Source: Leishmania donovani (Eukaryota; Euglenozoa; Kinetoplastea; Trypanosomatida; Trypanosomatidae). From it: a stretch of 64,000 bases of DNA. Made by a program: the position numbers and the translations under genes. This document shows positions 10,182 through 19,697 of this stretch, piece after piece. The stretch's first letter is position 1; each line of letters opens with the position of its first letter. Below the pieces are notes generated by a model that saw only the letters and a program-made list of their open reading frames with translations, did not search any database and was not told the origin of the DNA. The stretch lies in the NCBI RefSeq assembly GCF_000227135.1, contig NC_018259.1, forward strand, positions 169,140-233,139, given 5' to 3'.

Positions 10182-10686
10182 ACACTAGAGGCGGTAATAT
10201 CACCGCAACTTCGTGGTTTTATCGGTCTACCGTCAGGCTTGCACGCTGGACGCCAATGTGCAACTACAGTGCAGCTGATTTGACATCTCTTTTTTGCAGG
10301 ACCAAGCGAATACGAGGGTAAAGAGAGACAGGTGGAGTCATGCTAAGGGTCATAACAAAGAGAGAAAAAGCAGAGTAATTTTGGCAAGTTGCAAGGCTAA
10401 ACAGCGGTTACCATTTCTGCACATCCAGCGATAAAGGCGGGAGGCACTAATGGACAAAATATCGTTTCCACAAAGGCCCTGTGGATTGAGAGCGCCAGCC
10501 TTTTTCTTTCGAGCCCTCGTCTTAGTTTACCTTACGAGAAGGGTCATGTACGCTAAGCAAGGGAAAGGCAATAACTACATGCACGACGAGAGACAAGTTG
10601 CACAGGGAGCAACGCATCCCCATCGATCAGTAGATATCGACAAATAGTAAGATGAGTGGAAAAAATACAATTCACAGAGGCCAGTG
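10182..10686 (-). other. Spacer with splice-signal-like tract
   Basis: No gene. The purine-rich run at about 10320-10375 is a pyrimidine tract on the minus strand and may serve the Rtf2-like gene. Confidence 0.45.
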
Positions 10687-10992
10687 CTAATTTACATTGA
10701 GAATGGTGCAATTGCTTTCTCGAGGGCTGAAATCGTAGTAAATGCAGTGGTACGCGGAAGACTCACTGCCTTGCTCCTCGCCGCCGAAAATGTTGGACAG
10801 CGGTTGCAGATGATCACGCAGAATCATTGTCGGTTCCACTTTCGACTTCCATAATTGGATCCGTGAAACGGTTGACCCATGGCGCCTTTTTATTTGATCG
10901 ACAACAGCGTACAATTGATCATTTGTGTCGTACTCGGCCGTGCTATCAAACACCGGAAAGCCTACCATTTTTGTCGTGATTGTAATCTTCAT
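10687..10992 (-). CDS. Small conserved-looking protein, possible ubiquitin-like fold
   Basis: A 101-aa protein from the first in-frame ATG (MKITITTKMVG...). Beta-rich segments KITITTKMVGF and YDTNDQLYAVVDQIKRRHG are followed by SRIQLWKSK and a C-terminal SNCTILNVN. The alternation recalls the N-terminal ubiquitin-like domain of tubulin cofactor B, which ends in a similar 'hydrophilic turn, then I-x-V' strand, but this is a weak resemblance. The frame extends upstream only with a TTG start, which I do not favour. It lies in the minus-strand array between the Rtf2-like gene and a hypothetical protein and is short, so it could still be a chance frame, though its position and composition argue for a gene. 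Confidence 0.5.
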   Translation of the reverse strand: MKITITTKMVGFPVFDSTAEYDTNDQLYAVVDQIKRRHGSTVSRIQLWKSKVEPTMILRDHLQPLSNIFGGEEQGSESSAYHCIYYDFSPRESNCTILNVN

Positions 10993-11452
10993 CGTTGTGT
11001 GCAAAAATCGAACCAAAAAAGTGAAGACATTATGCAAAAGTCTCCTTCTTGAAGTATCAGCGCTTTGAAACTCTAGAACGTATGAATATTGGCCAAGGAA
11101 GATAATGATGCATAGGATGAAGTAATATGATTAGCGGCTTCAGAAACCGAGTCGGAGCGCACCGTGTTTTTTTTTTTGGTACGATGAGCACCTTGCAAAA
11201 CTCAAGGAAGAGCTACTTGCGGCCCTACAACAACCCCCAGTCAAGCAGATGAGATGAAGAAAAATCTCACACCTGAGAAACAAAGAGAAGTGCATGACAT
11301 TTAGAGTATGTTTTTTTTTTTTTTCCGGCTCCATGACGAGCACAAGGCAAGGAGAGAGATGAACAACAAAGGTGAATAAGAATTATCGTTGAGTCTCTCT
11401 ACACAGAAAGAAAAAACGGAGATAACAGCAGCTGAGCAGTAGATCACCACTT
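10993..11452 (-). other. Spacer, T-rich runs
   Basis: No gene. Runs of T at about 11166-11178 and 11310-11325 would be oligo-A on the minus (coding) strand. Confidence 0.45.
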
Positions 11453-12604
11453 TCACATACTTTCTAGGCGAGACATTCGTCTTTCCAGACCTTCGAGGCG
11501 CTCTATAATACGTGATTCTAACTCCTCAAGAAGTTTTGTAAATTGAACAAGGGCAGGAGTCACGGAATGCTGCTGTGGTTGCGGCGGCTGAATCGGCTGT
11601 CGACTGCCGCTGCCCCCGGGATCGGCCGAGCTCATACTAGAAAGCCGCGTGGGAAATCCGTCCAAAGAGGAGTGCACTTCGCGCTCTGACAAATTTGATC
11701 GGTTCAAGGGCAGGGGTTCAGGGATAACCACCGGGTCCCACACCGTGCGCAGAAGAATCAAGTAATTCAGTTCGCCGCGGTAGACGGAGAGCCTCCATCG
11801 TTCATGATTGCCCGTCTTCTGACACTCCTCAGTACAGTAAAGTGTCGTGCGGTGAAACTTTTTGCCCTCGTGAACGAGGACTTTACCGCTGCCAAGCGTT
11901 CCGACCCAAGTATGTCCGAGAAACTTCGTATTAGCGGGAGCGATACCCTCCGCTCGTGTAATGTATGCCATTCCGTTCCAGCAGTCCGTCGGATGCTCCG
12001 CAAAAACACCCATGTAGCACCTCTGCAGCTCAACGTTCGGGGTCTCCAAATTCTGCAAAAGGCCAAGCAAATCACGGTCACCTATCAGCGAGGAAGCTCC
12101 TGCCCAGTACGGTGTTTCACAGTCGGTGTTTCCCTCCTCTGGCTTCACTTTTTTGGGAAACTGGCATCGCTTTCCCGAGTAGTGCATAACAGAATCACCC
12201 GCGCTGGAGAACACTGAATCACCACTCAACATGGAACTCTCTTCCTCCGGCTCCGGACCATATTTTCCCACCAAGATTGCAAAAAGCTGCTCTTCCTCAC
12301 CTCGACACTCGCGTAGCAGCTTCTCTACATTGCACAGTTTTTGAGGATTGTACTTCCTGTAAAATCTGTAAAGGCGCTTGAAGTAGCTTCTTCGGATACC
12401 CTCGTTGGCAGTGTCCCCGCCGTCCTGAGCTGCATATCCCGAGTTGCTTTCTCGGGATTCCCAGCCTGGCTCACTTGTGTGAAAGACTCGCTGCGATGCG
12501 GCATTGTGCTGCTCATGAAAGGTCGACTCCGGATGAAATGAAACAGTACGTGCATCTCGAGGCGGATTTTCCCCTTCTGATGCAGTGGCACCTGACGCAA
12601 TCAT
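11453..12604 (-). CDS. Hypothetical kinetoplastid protein with FYRKYNP/KYGPEP domain
   Basis: A 383-aa protein, first in-frame ATG at 12604. After a polar N terminus, about residues 70-115 read RLYRFYRKYNPQKLCNVEKL and then EEEQLFAILVGKYGPEP. I recall this 'FYxxYNPxK...LFxxLVxKYGPEP' helical motif from many trypanosomatid proteins of unknown function. A central globular part (WAGASSLIGDRDLLGLLQNL, CYMGVFAEHPTDCWNGMAYI) is followed by a Pro/Gln/Ser-rich linker and a C-terminal amphipathic helix (LLEELESRIIERLEGLERRM) that should form a short coiled coil. It is the first gene of the minus-strand unit next to the strand switch. A strong minus-strand pyrimidine tract (12665-12610) lies immediately upstream. 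Function unknown. Confidence 0.8.
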   Translation of the reverse strand: MIASGATASEGENPPRDARTVSFHPESTFHEQHNAASQRVFHTSEPGWESRESNSGYAAQDGGDTANEGIRRSYFKRLYRFYRKYNPQKLCNVEKLLRECRGEEEQLFAILVGKYGPEPEEESSMLSGDSVFSSAGDSVMHYSGKRCQFPKKVKPEEGNTDCETPYWAGASSLIGDRDLLGLLQNLETPNVELQRCYMGVFAEHPTDCWNGMAYITRAEGIAPANTKFLGHTWVGTLGSGKVLVHEGKKFHRTTLYCTEECQKTGNHERWRLSVYRGELNYLILLRTVWDPVVIPEPLPLNRSNLSEREVHSSLDGFPTRLSSMSSADPGGSGSRQPIQPPQPQQHSVTPALVQFTKLLEELESRIIERLEGLERRMSRLESM

Positions 12605-14492
12605 TTCCTGAGAGAAGCTGGAAAAAGGGTAGCCGAAAAAAAAAGCCACGAAAAAGAAAGACGCAGAGGGGGAAAAGGAGTGAATTAAAAGGAAATAGAT
12701 TGTAAAAGAAGCATTTTCTCGCAAGGAACAAACAAAAGCTGCAAGATGCCTCCATACTCTGACCGAGAGCGTCTGCTGCGTTAATCTTTTTCTTCGACGC
12801 ACACATGTTGAAATTTCAATGGAAGTGATGCAAGATTATCAGTGAAGAGAGCCGAAGTTCGACAATCTGCTTCCCTTCTTTCGGTAGCTTTGGCATGCTT
12901 GAAAAAGTTCAGTGTATCTCATTGGACAAACCAATCAAAACAGCTTATCGCCCGATGCTGAGGCCCCATTGAGACGTGTAGAGACACAATGTGGCGATTC
13001 ATTCAGCCCCTTGCGCAGATTGAGCGCGCGCTCTCGATAGCTTTCCGAGTCACCAAGATTACACCACACCATTCAGAAATCCGGGTAGTTGGCCTCCTAC
13101 TCAAATTCGATTACACCATTTATCTGGCCATGCCGTGCGGCAGAGATCCCTCAAGGCGGAAGTACAGCTAGTTAACGCGCACATTTATCACTTTTAGGGG
13201 ACCATTCTGTCATCGGGCATGAGCTCAACGCCACTCCACCCGGCCTGTCACAGGCCCATCGCGTGGCACGATGCAGTAGACACGCGTTACGGCAATGCGC
13301 CGACTCAGCCATCACAGCACGCATTCTGCCTCGAGCTCCACCCATCCACCGCTCCGAAGGTCGCCTCACAGCCACTCCAATCATGCTGGTGGCCACCTGG
13401 TGCATCCCGCCGTGGGGTGGCCCGAGCCCCCACCCCACCAGCAGGCAGCCAGGTGCGCGTGAGGTGCGTTCCAGCCACGCTGGCACTTTGCGCATTATAT
13501 GGATGGCGCAGATATGCTCGGTGTCACCGGTCACCCTAAAGCAACGCCATCCAGGGCCCGGCCGCCGACATCAGCAGCGATTAATCGCACTGGCGCCCTC
13601 CCCATGTCGTAGGTGCTTGACCCTGCCACCACCAGAGGTAGTGGTGCGCTGGCAGCGGACAAGGGGGGAGGGAGGGGGGCTGCCTGGCTTCACCAGAGAG
13701 AGTGGGGCACTGGAATCTGTGATACCACGCATCGAGATCTCCCCTCGTCATCGGGGCGTGCAAGAGGCGCGCGGATCTGTGAAAGAGGCTGTCGTGTCGG
13801 AGTATACTGTTCTTCGTGAATAATCGCTTCGATGTTTCTAATCGAAGGAAGCGAAGGGTTGCTCAAAAGAGGTTTGCAATTGCTTTTCAGTGCGTGCCCT
13901 GGCGAGGTGGAAGACTGCCAGGGTAGTCGTTCGGGTGCGGAGAAGTACCAAGTGGTGTGCAGCGGAAGAGATGGCAAACGACTTTTAGCGCGTTGCAGTG
14001 TCAGCCCGAAACGAGGACAGAAAGACTTTTTCATTCGCTTGCTGCGAAAAAAATACCAGACACGTCGAAGACATGGCCGCAGGAGAATGTGGCATTGCAG
14101 GGAATCGCTTCAGGTGATTGTAGCACAGTTCTAAAGAAGCAAACAAAGCGTTTTGCTAGTTTATTTTCAGAAGCGGGGCTGCTAGCCACTGTTCACAGTT
14201 AAAAGCGTGCTTTCACCACTGAAATCGATGGGCATGGTGGACAGATGCTCTTGTTGCCCTGCCGTCTGCTTTTTGGAGCTTCAAATGGCTCATGACTACC
14301 AACCTTTTTTCTTCGCTCGCCTTTTTGTTTACTTCCTTTTCTTGTATGCACCATGCTGCCAGTAGATAAAATTCAAACTCAAAGATATTCTCGTACCACT
14401 GGCTACCCACATTACACCGCCGTAGCTGGCAGGAAACCTACCTGCACGTGTCTGTTTGTGTTGGCTTTATGCTGGGAAAATTTGCTGAAAGG
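12605..14492. promoter_or_regulatory. Divergent strand-switch region (probable Pol II initiation zone)
   Basis: Minus-strand genes end their 5' side at 12604 and plus-strand genes begin at 14493, leaving about 1.9 kb with coding on neither strand. In Leishmania such divergent switches are where polycistronic transcription starts in both directions, without conventional promoter boxes. I see no TATA-like or tRNA signal. The region has a lower GC content than the rest of the window and contains a SIDER-like remnant at about 13195-13775. Confidence 0.75.
13195..13775 (-). repeat. Diverged SIDER2-like retroposon, minus orientation
   Basis: Aligning by eye with the reverse complement of the 50.2 kb element gives shared landmarks in the same order. 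These are a run like ggcccatcgcgt, then gcgccgactcagccatc (gcgccgacccagccatc in the other), a 'gtgcatcccgcc' stretch, 'caacgccatccagggcc', a 'gacc/cctgaccctg' run and 'ataccacgc' near the right end. Length, about 580 bp, is that of SIDER2. It is clearly older than the pair at 50 and 61 kb. A SIDER inside a strand switch, rather than in a 3'UTR, is less usual. Confidence 0.6.
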
Positions 14493-15104
14493 ATGGCAGA
14501 CAAGTATCAGCAGTTGATGAAACTCATTGTCATCGGAGACAGTGGCGTCGGCAAGTCGTGTCTGCTGCACCGATTCATCGAGGACACTTTTTCTGAAGAG
14601 CAAACGCAGACCATCGGCATTGAGTATGGTGCGAAGATTATCGACTTGGGCGGAGCAAAGATCAAGCTGCAGATTTGGGACACGGCTGGCCAGGAGCGGT
14701 ACAAGTCGGTAACGAGGAGCTATTATCGTGGTGCCACGGGATGCCTCATTGTCTACGATGTCAACAATAGAGGCTCGTACGAAAGCGTTCCGCAGTGGTT
14801 AAGTGACGTACGACAGCTAGCAGGAAGCGATGTCGTAGTAATGCTCATCGGAAATAAAATCGATGTGGCGAAAGCGAACAGCGTTCGCGCAGTCCAGCAC
14901 AACGAGGCATCTTTGTACGCACAGCAAAACGGTCTGCTGCACTTTGAAACTTCCGCAGCTACAGGCGAGTTTGTCTCTGAAGCTTTCCTGAGAGTCGCCA
15001 AAAGTGCCGTGTCGTTGGCAAGCGCTGCGGAGCCAGAAAACGACACCCAGCTAAGCCAGGACAACACGGCAAACAACTCATACCTTTCGTCGTGCTCTTG
15101 CTAG
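14493..15104 (+). CDS. Rab-family small GTPase (Rab4-like)
   Basis: A 203-aa Rab GTPase controlling vesicle traffic. Nucleotide-binding motifs are complete: P-loop GDSGVGKS (15-22), effector threonine T40 in TQTIGIEYG, WDTAGQE (62-68), GNKID and TSAATGE. The C terminus ends SSCSC, a CXC type double-prenylation site, so it should be membrane anchored. The start MADKYQQLMKLIVIGD is typical of the Rab2/4/14 group, and Rab4 is my best guess. The frame extends upstream only with GTG, so the ATG at 14493 is preferred. It is the first plus-strand gene after the strand switch. Confidence 0.9.
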   Translation: MADKYQQLMKLIVIGDSGVGKSCLLHRFIEDTFSEEQTQTIGIEYGAKIIDLGGAKIKLQIWDTAGQERYKSVTRSYYRGATGCLIVYDVNNRGSYESVPQWLSDVRQLAGSDVVVMLIGNKIDVAKANSVRAVQHNEASLYAQQNGLLHFETSAATGEFVSEAFLRVAKSAVSLASAAEPENDTQLSQDNTANNSYLSSCSC

Positions 15105-15704
15105 CTCTACTGCTCCATGCTTTTGAACTGCACTTGCTTCACCTCCGTTGCAGAAACGCTCTTTGCTACATGTTTTTCTATTTGATTTACTCTCAGCGCT
15201 TTGATATTGCTCTGAACGCTGCATTTTGGTGTTCCCTTTTCTGTCGCTAAACATGCTTTTTCTTTTTTTTTCTATTTACTACTGTCCTTCATGCGAACAG
15301 ACACAAACTCAAAAAAAAAAAACGGACTTTAATCTTGAGCAACGACAATGACGCTGCTGTAGTACGTTGGCGCTCGGCGGCCTGAAAAAGCTGAGTTCTT
15401 ATTGACCGCTTTGCCAGCAGCAGCCGTGGTTGGCAACATAATCAGCCCTGGCAAACGGGCGTATGACTGTCTCTTGCAATTGACGCGGCTGTGTGTGTAT
15501 TTTTGCGCTGGTATACCCTTTGCGGAGATCATCTGCCTGCCTCGAGTGTGTGTGCTCTAGTTCTCGACCAACTACACTTCTCTGTCTCACCTCTTCGTGA
15601 CGGATGCGTTCTCTTTTTTTATTATTCGTGAGCGAACGGCATGTCTTTATGTCGAATGCGTCTATAAAGGACCCATTATCACAATCTCGCGGTTGCGTGC
15701 CCTA
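15105..15704 (+). other. Spacer, oligo-T and oligo-A runs
   Basis: Rab 3'UTR and upstream signal of the next gene. T-rich tracts at 15255-15275 and the A run at about 15312-15323; no gene seen. Confidence 0.5.
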
Positions 15705-16487
15705 ATGCCTGCCAAGGTTGCTAATTCAAAAACGCAGACGCTTCGTGATGGGCGAAAGCTAGGTGTTGAAAAGCTTGTAGAACTTGTTTTCATCGGACGT
15801 CCACGAACGCTGAGCTTTTCTCACCGCTCGCTGGGAAGCCTGCGGCATCCTTACTCGAGTCTAGTTTGCGAGACGTCTGCTGCTCGTGCCTCTACTCAAG
15901 ACAAAATTACGTACTTATTGGAGGCCTTTTCGGAGGCCAAAGCCGAAAAGAAAGCCTGGATGCGCGTGGAGCGCATTTTCGATTCTATGCTCGGAGATGC
16001 CTTGATGGAGAAAATGAAGCTCGGACTTTTGCTCTCCTCTGAGCTTTTACAGCGCTTTGAAGTGCTGTGGATCCGCCTTGGTGGTGCCAGCGGCGACATT
16101 ATTTCCGAAGATACCTACAAGCAATTTCACCAGCAACTGTATTTCACTCTTTTCGGAATTGAGCAGATGACATTATTGCCGGCGACGATGCAGTTTATTC
16201 TGGAAGACTATCAGTACGATTCACAGGGCAAAAGTGGGATTGAGTTCGGCAGCTTTGCCCATTCGATGCTCGAATTAGCTGATAACTGGGCTGGAAGTCG
16301 TGAGGTGGCGGATTATGTTGCATTCATGGACAAAATTGTTGAGTGCTACCCAGACAGCACAGTGCAGCCACGCAAAGCGCATGCGCCAGACGAGTTGACG
16401 CTGAGCAAGGAAGCTTTCTTCCGGGGTGGAGTGGTGGTTCCCAGGGTGGAGGGCGAACAAACTGTTTACCATAGAATAACTCTTTAG
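15705..16487 (+). CDS. Hypothetical protein, helical, 260 aa
   Basis: First in-frame ATG is at 15705 (MPAKVANSKTQ). The protein is mostly helical after residue 60, with charged helices (EAFSEAKAEKKAWMRVERIF, DALMEKMKLGLLLSSELLQR) and segments such as YKQFHQQLYFTLFGIEQM, DYQYDSQGKSGIEFGSFAHS and YVAFMDKIVECY. The spacing of the acidic loop DYQYDSQGKSGIEF recalls an EF-hand-like or radial-spoke type helix-loop-helix, but canonical calcium ligands are not complete. I do not recognise the family. AT-rich codon use like its neighbours near the strand switch. Confidence 0.75.
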   Translation: MPAKVANSKTQTLRDGRKLGVEKLVELVFIGRPRTLSFSHRSLGSLRHPYSSLVCETSAARASTQDKITYLLEAFSEAKAEKKAWMRVERIFDSMLGDALMEKMKLGLLLSSELLQRFEVLWIRLGGASGDIISEDTYKQFHQQLYFTLFGIEQMTLLPATMQFILEDYQYDSQGKSGIEFGSFAHSMLELADNWAGSREVADYVAFMDKIVECYPDSTVQPRKAHAPDELTLSKEAFFRGGVVVPRVEGEQTVYHRITL

Positions 16488-17046
16488 CTCTCGCCGTTTT
16501 TGGTGGCATTTTCACGGATGTAAACTATTTGGAAAAGTAACAGCATCTAGTTCTTTGTTTTTCGCAGGCAGTGCTCAGTAGTTCCCTTTTGACACTTACC
16601 GTTTTGTGACTGTAATAATCTTCTCTGCTGTTTTGTCGAGATGCACAAATGAAAAAAAGAAAAACCAAGTCTATGAGATGAAGTTTTTGGGAAAAAATTT
16701 CCTAGAGCCACTGTTGAGGTCAGTAAGCAGAGGGGCTGACTGTTAAGAAAAAAAGCCATTTTTTGGCTGTGTTCTCGGGACTCGCAGGATGAGACTAACA
16801 CTTGCTAGTCGAAAAAAGTAGGATGCACGCAATCTTACTTTGAAATGTACTAAACTTTTTCGCCTTTCCACTTCCATCTCTCTTTTTTCTCCCCAGGCTC
16901 CAGTGCACTACTCTCCACATCGGGTTTGTGCTCGACATACAGCTTTTGCTGCCCTTTTTTTTTGTTGCTCTGTTTTTCCGCTTGTTTTATTGCGCATCGC
17001 TCTTCATTCTTTCTTTTTTCTGCTGCTGTTACTCGAGGGCCAAATC
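16488..17046 (+). other. Spacer with pyrimidine tract before the CDC50-like gene
   Basis: No gene. Dense T/C tracts at 16935-17030 precede the next ATG. Confidence 0.6.
17036..17037 (+). promoter_or_regulatory. Predicted spliced-leader acceptor AG (CDC50-like gene)
   Basis: First AG after a long T/C tract ending near 17030; it leaves a leader of nine bases before the ATG at 17047. Confidence 0.45.
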
Positions 17047-18138
17047 ATGGCGCCTCTACCCCCTAAGCCACACTCGAAAAACCGCATTGAGCAGCAGCAA
17101 CTGCCGCACATCTATGCTCGTCATTCGCCGCTGTCTGTTTCCGTTGTCTTTTTTATTCTGGCAGTCGCTGCTATCCCGATCGGCGTCCTCGTAATTGTGA
17201 GCGGGGATCTAACGACACGGCTTGATTTTCGCTACGATCATATCAACAGCTACAAGTTTGCAATGGGAGCAGCTGGTGAGTTTGCCGTTAATTTTCCATT
17301 CAATGGCACCATGTACTCTTCTGGTGTCAAAACCCGGCTTATGTTCTCTTTGCATCAGAGTCTAACAGCTCCGGTTTACATGCAGTATCGCCTCAGCCCA
17401 TTCTTTCAAAACTACCGCTACTTTACTGCCTCCGTGGACTACTCGCAGCTTAGCGGGAGAGCGTCTGCAATTTCAAAGTTGTGTGCCCCATTCCGCTTTC
17501 CTGGAGAGGCAACTGGAGATAGTGTCTCCGGCTACTACAACCCGTGTGGTGCCTACCCGTGGGCTATGTTCAACGACAGCATCAGTCTGTATAGGACTGA
17601 CGGCACACTCATCTGCGACGGCAGCGCCTTCACGGCCAACGGAACGAGTCTGGCGGCAAATAACAAGTGTGTGAAGTCTGGCATTGCTCGTCCAAGTGAC
17701 GTCAAAGAGAGATACAATCCTCCGAGGGAGATTCCCGGCAACGGTCCGATGTGGAGTGCTGGCGGCAACAAGTCAGCCACTGATCCATATCTGCGAGAGG
17801 GCTACTACTACAAAGAGCCTGGGCACAAGATCCCACTCAGCATTGATGAGGATTTGATAGTGTGGCTCGATCCGGCTTTCACGTCTGATGTGACGAAAAA
17901 TTACCGTATTCTCAACGTCGATTTGCCGGCCGGTGACTATTACTTCGAGATCACAGAGCAATACCCGACTGCGCCGTACGCATCGCATAAGTTTGTGCAA
18001 CTCGCGACCCGATCATGGATCGGGGGTAGAAGCCATGTTCTCGGCTCTCTGCTGATAATCATGGGTGGCACGGCCTTTATCATGGCAGTGACACTTCTTT
18101 CAGTGAAATACTTGATCATGCCAGTCTATACAGAGTAG
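17047..18138 (+). CDS. CDC50/LEM3 (Ros3-like) flippase beta subunit
   Basis: A 363-aa member of the CDC50 family, the obligate partners of P4-ATPase phospholipid flippases. It has two membrane spans: about residues 28-53 (SVSVVFFILAVAAIPIGVLV) and near the C terminus (VLGSLLIIMGGTAFIMAVTL). Between them lies a large exoplasmic domain with N-glycosylation sequons (FNGT, NGTS, NKSA) and the family Cys pairs (CAPF...NPCGAYPW; LICDG...NNKCVKSG). The stretch NPCGAYPWAMFNDSISL matches the family signature 'PCG..AWS.FND'. In Leishmania the protein Ros3 of this family is required with the miltefosine transporter for uptake of that drug. Its placement beside profilin agrees with my memory of the Ros3 locus, so orthology to Ros3 is likely. 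Confidence 0.9.
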   Translation: MAPLPPKPHSKNRIEQQQLPHIYARHSPLSVSVVFFILAVAAIPIGVLVIVSGDLTTRLDFRYDHINSYKFAMGAAGEFAVNFPFNGTMYSSGVKTRLMFSLHQSLTAPVYMQYRLSPFFQNYRYFTASVDYSQLSGRASAISKLCAPFRFPGEATGDSVSGYYNPCGAYPWAMFNDSISLYRTDGTLICDGSAFTANGTSLAANNKCVKSGIARPSDVKERYNPPREIPGNGPMWSAGGNKSATDPYLREGYYYKEPGHKIPLSIDEDLIVWLDPAFTSDVTKNYRILNVDLPAGDYYFEITEQYPTAPYASHKFVQLATRSWIGGRSHVLGSLLIIMGGTAFIMAVTLLSVKYLIMPVYTE

Positions 18139-19244
18139 TGCTTGTGCTCAGGTCTCCACCCGATGCTCACTATTCTGTTACCTTGCGTTGCAGACGTTCA
18201 TGGTGCCGCCTTTCATGTGAAGCCAAAATTTATAGAGCAGTTTTACCTTCAGCTGCTTTCGTTTTCTCTATCGTGGGTGCATCATGCATAAGCATACATC
18301 TCGTGTGGGACGCTTTCCCCATGGCGTGCTCTTGCATTTGCTTCCCCCTTGTTCTCCCTTTTCGAGCGAAGTTGTTAAGGTATGTTTTTTTGCGTTCCTC
18401 GATCGCGCTGAGAAGGGCCGACAAAGAAAAAGATGAATCAGCCGTATGAACTCTTTCTCGCATTTGGTGAAAGACGAATCGGGCTCTTCTAGCGCTAATT
18501 GTTCACTCTCGCTACTCGTCCCAGTCTCTCTCTCTTTTCGTGTGCAGCGTGTGTTTCACCGCCTTTCGCGGCGCCTTTTCACTTCTTGTGCGAAGCGATT
18601 GCGTTTCGAAATCTTCGGGAGCTCTTTCTGCTGAGGGCAGCTGGATAAATGCTATGATGCCCCTCTCAGTTTTCTTTGCTTGCTAGGCACTGATAGTATT
18701 GGCTTTTTTTATGTTTTTGCCTTTCCAGCCGAATTTTTCTTTATGGGCGAGCCAGCCTTTTGGCTTTCTTTTATTTTCCCAACGAGCGATGCAGAGCCGT
18801 ATCAGCGGAGACATGATCTACCTCACGCTCTGCCTCACGGATCACCCATCTACCTCCGTACAAGATCAAAATGAAACGCAGCAGCACCGTTTCCTATCTT
18901 CGCCGCTCCCCGGCAATGCGCGCAACGGCTTTACGCCTTTCGGTGGTGCTCACCGTTAAAAACAAAGAGCGAACCTTGTGTACATGCAAAAGTGCATGAA
19001 GAGGACCGCATCCTTTGTTTAGCCTTGAGGTGTCGAACACCGTCATGATCTTTTGCGAACTCGATGCCCCTCTACGCGCCCTCTTTTCACTTTCCCTCGC
19101 TTCTCATTCTTGTACTTGCGAACCATGCTTTCCTCTCTCCCGCGTAGCATAGCAGCAGAAGAGCCCTATTCTGTTGTCTCCAAAGCATAAAGAGAAAACA
19201 GCCAAACCGCTTCATTCACCTTTTTCATCTCAGAAGCTAGCACC
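18139..19244 (+). other. Spacer between CDC50-like gene and profilin
   Basis: No coding frame convinces me. The T-rich stretch 18695-18780 and C/T tracts at 19080-19150 look like 3'UTR and processing signals. Confidence 0.5.
19232..19233 (+). promoter_or_regulatory. Predicted spliced-leader acceptor AG (profilin)
   Basis: AG directly after a C/T tract (19211-19231), eleven bases before the profilin ATG. Confidence 0.5.
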
Positions 19245-19697
19245 ATGTCGTGGCAGGCATACGTTGATGACAGCCTTATCGGCAGCGGCAACATGCACAG
19301 CGCTGCTATTATTGGAGCCGCTGATGGCAGCTACTGGGCGTATGGCGGTAGCTACGTTCCGCAGCCGGAAGAGGTGCAGCACATCCAGAAGTGCTTGTCC
19401 GACTTCTCGCTCGTGCAGTCCTCTGGTGTGAATATTTACGGTGTCAAGTTCTTCGGCCTCCAGTGCGGCACCGACGGCGACTGCAAGTACATCTTTTTCA
19501 AGAAAGGTGCAGCCGGCGGGTGCATTTACACGACGAAGCAGGCATTCATCGTTGCCGTATATGGGAACCCCGGTGACACCTCCTCGCTTCAGCAGGATCT
19601 TGAGAAGAACACGGCTCACACGGTCACCGTGAACCCTGCGGACTGCAACACTACAGTGAAGCGCATAGCGGATTACCTCATTAAGCTTGGCTACTAA
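19245..19697 (+). CDS. PFN: Profilin
   Basis: A 150-aa profilin, the actin-monomer-binding regulator of actin dynamics. The start MSWQAYVDDSLIGSG is the classical profilin N-terminal helix, followed by AAIIGAADGSYWAYG, YGVKFFGLQCGTDGDCKYIF and GGCIYTTKQAFIVAVYG, and the C-terminal helix TVKRIADYLIKLGY. It has a poly-proline-binding face (W3, Y6, W31 and C-terminal aromatics). It is slightly longer than plant and fungal profilins (about 126-134 aa) because of extra loop residues, as in other trypanosomatids. Single copy here. Confidence 0.95.
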   Translation: MSWQAYVDDSLIGSGNMHSAAIIGAADGSYWAYGGSYVPQPEEVQHIQKCLSDFSLVQSSGVNIYGVKFFGLQCGTDGDCKYIFFKKGAAGGCIYTTKQAFIVAVYGNPGDTSSLQQDLEKNTAHTVTVNPADCNTTVKRIADYLIKLGY

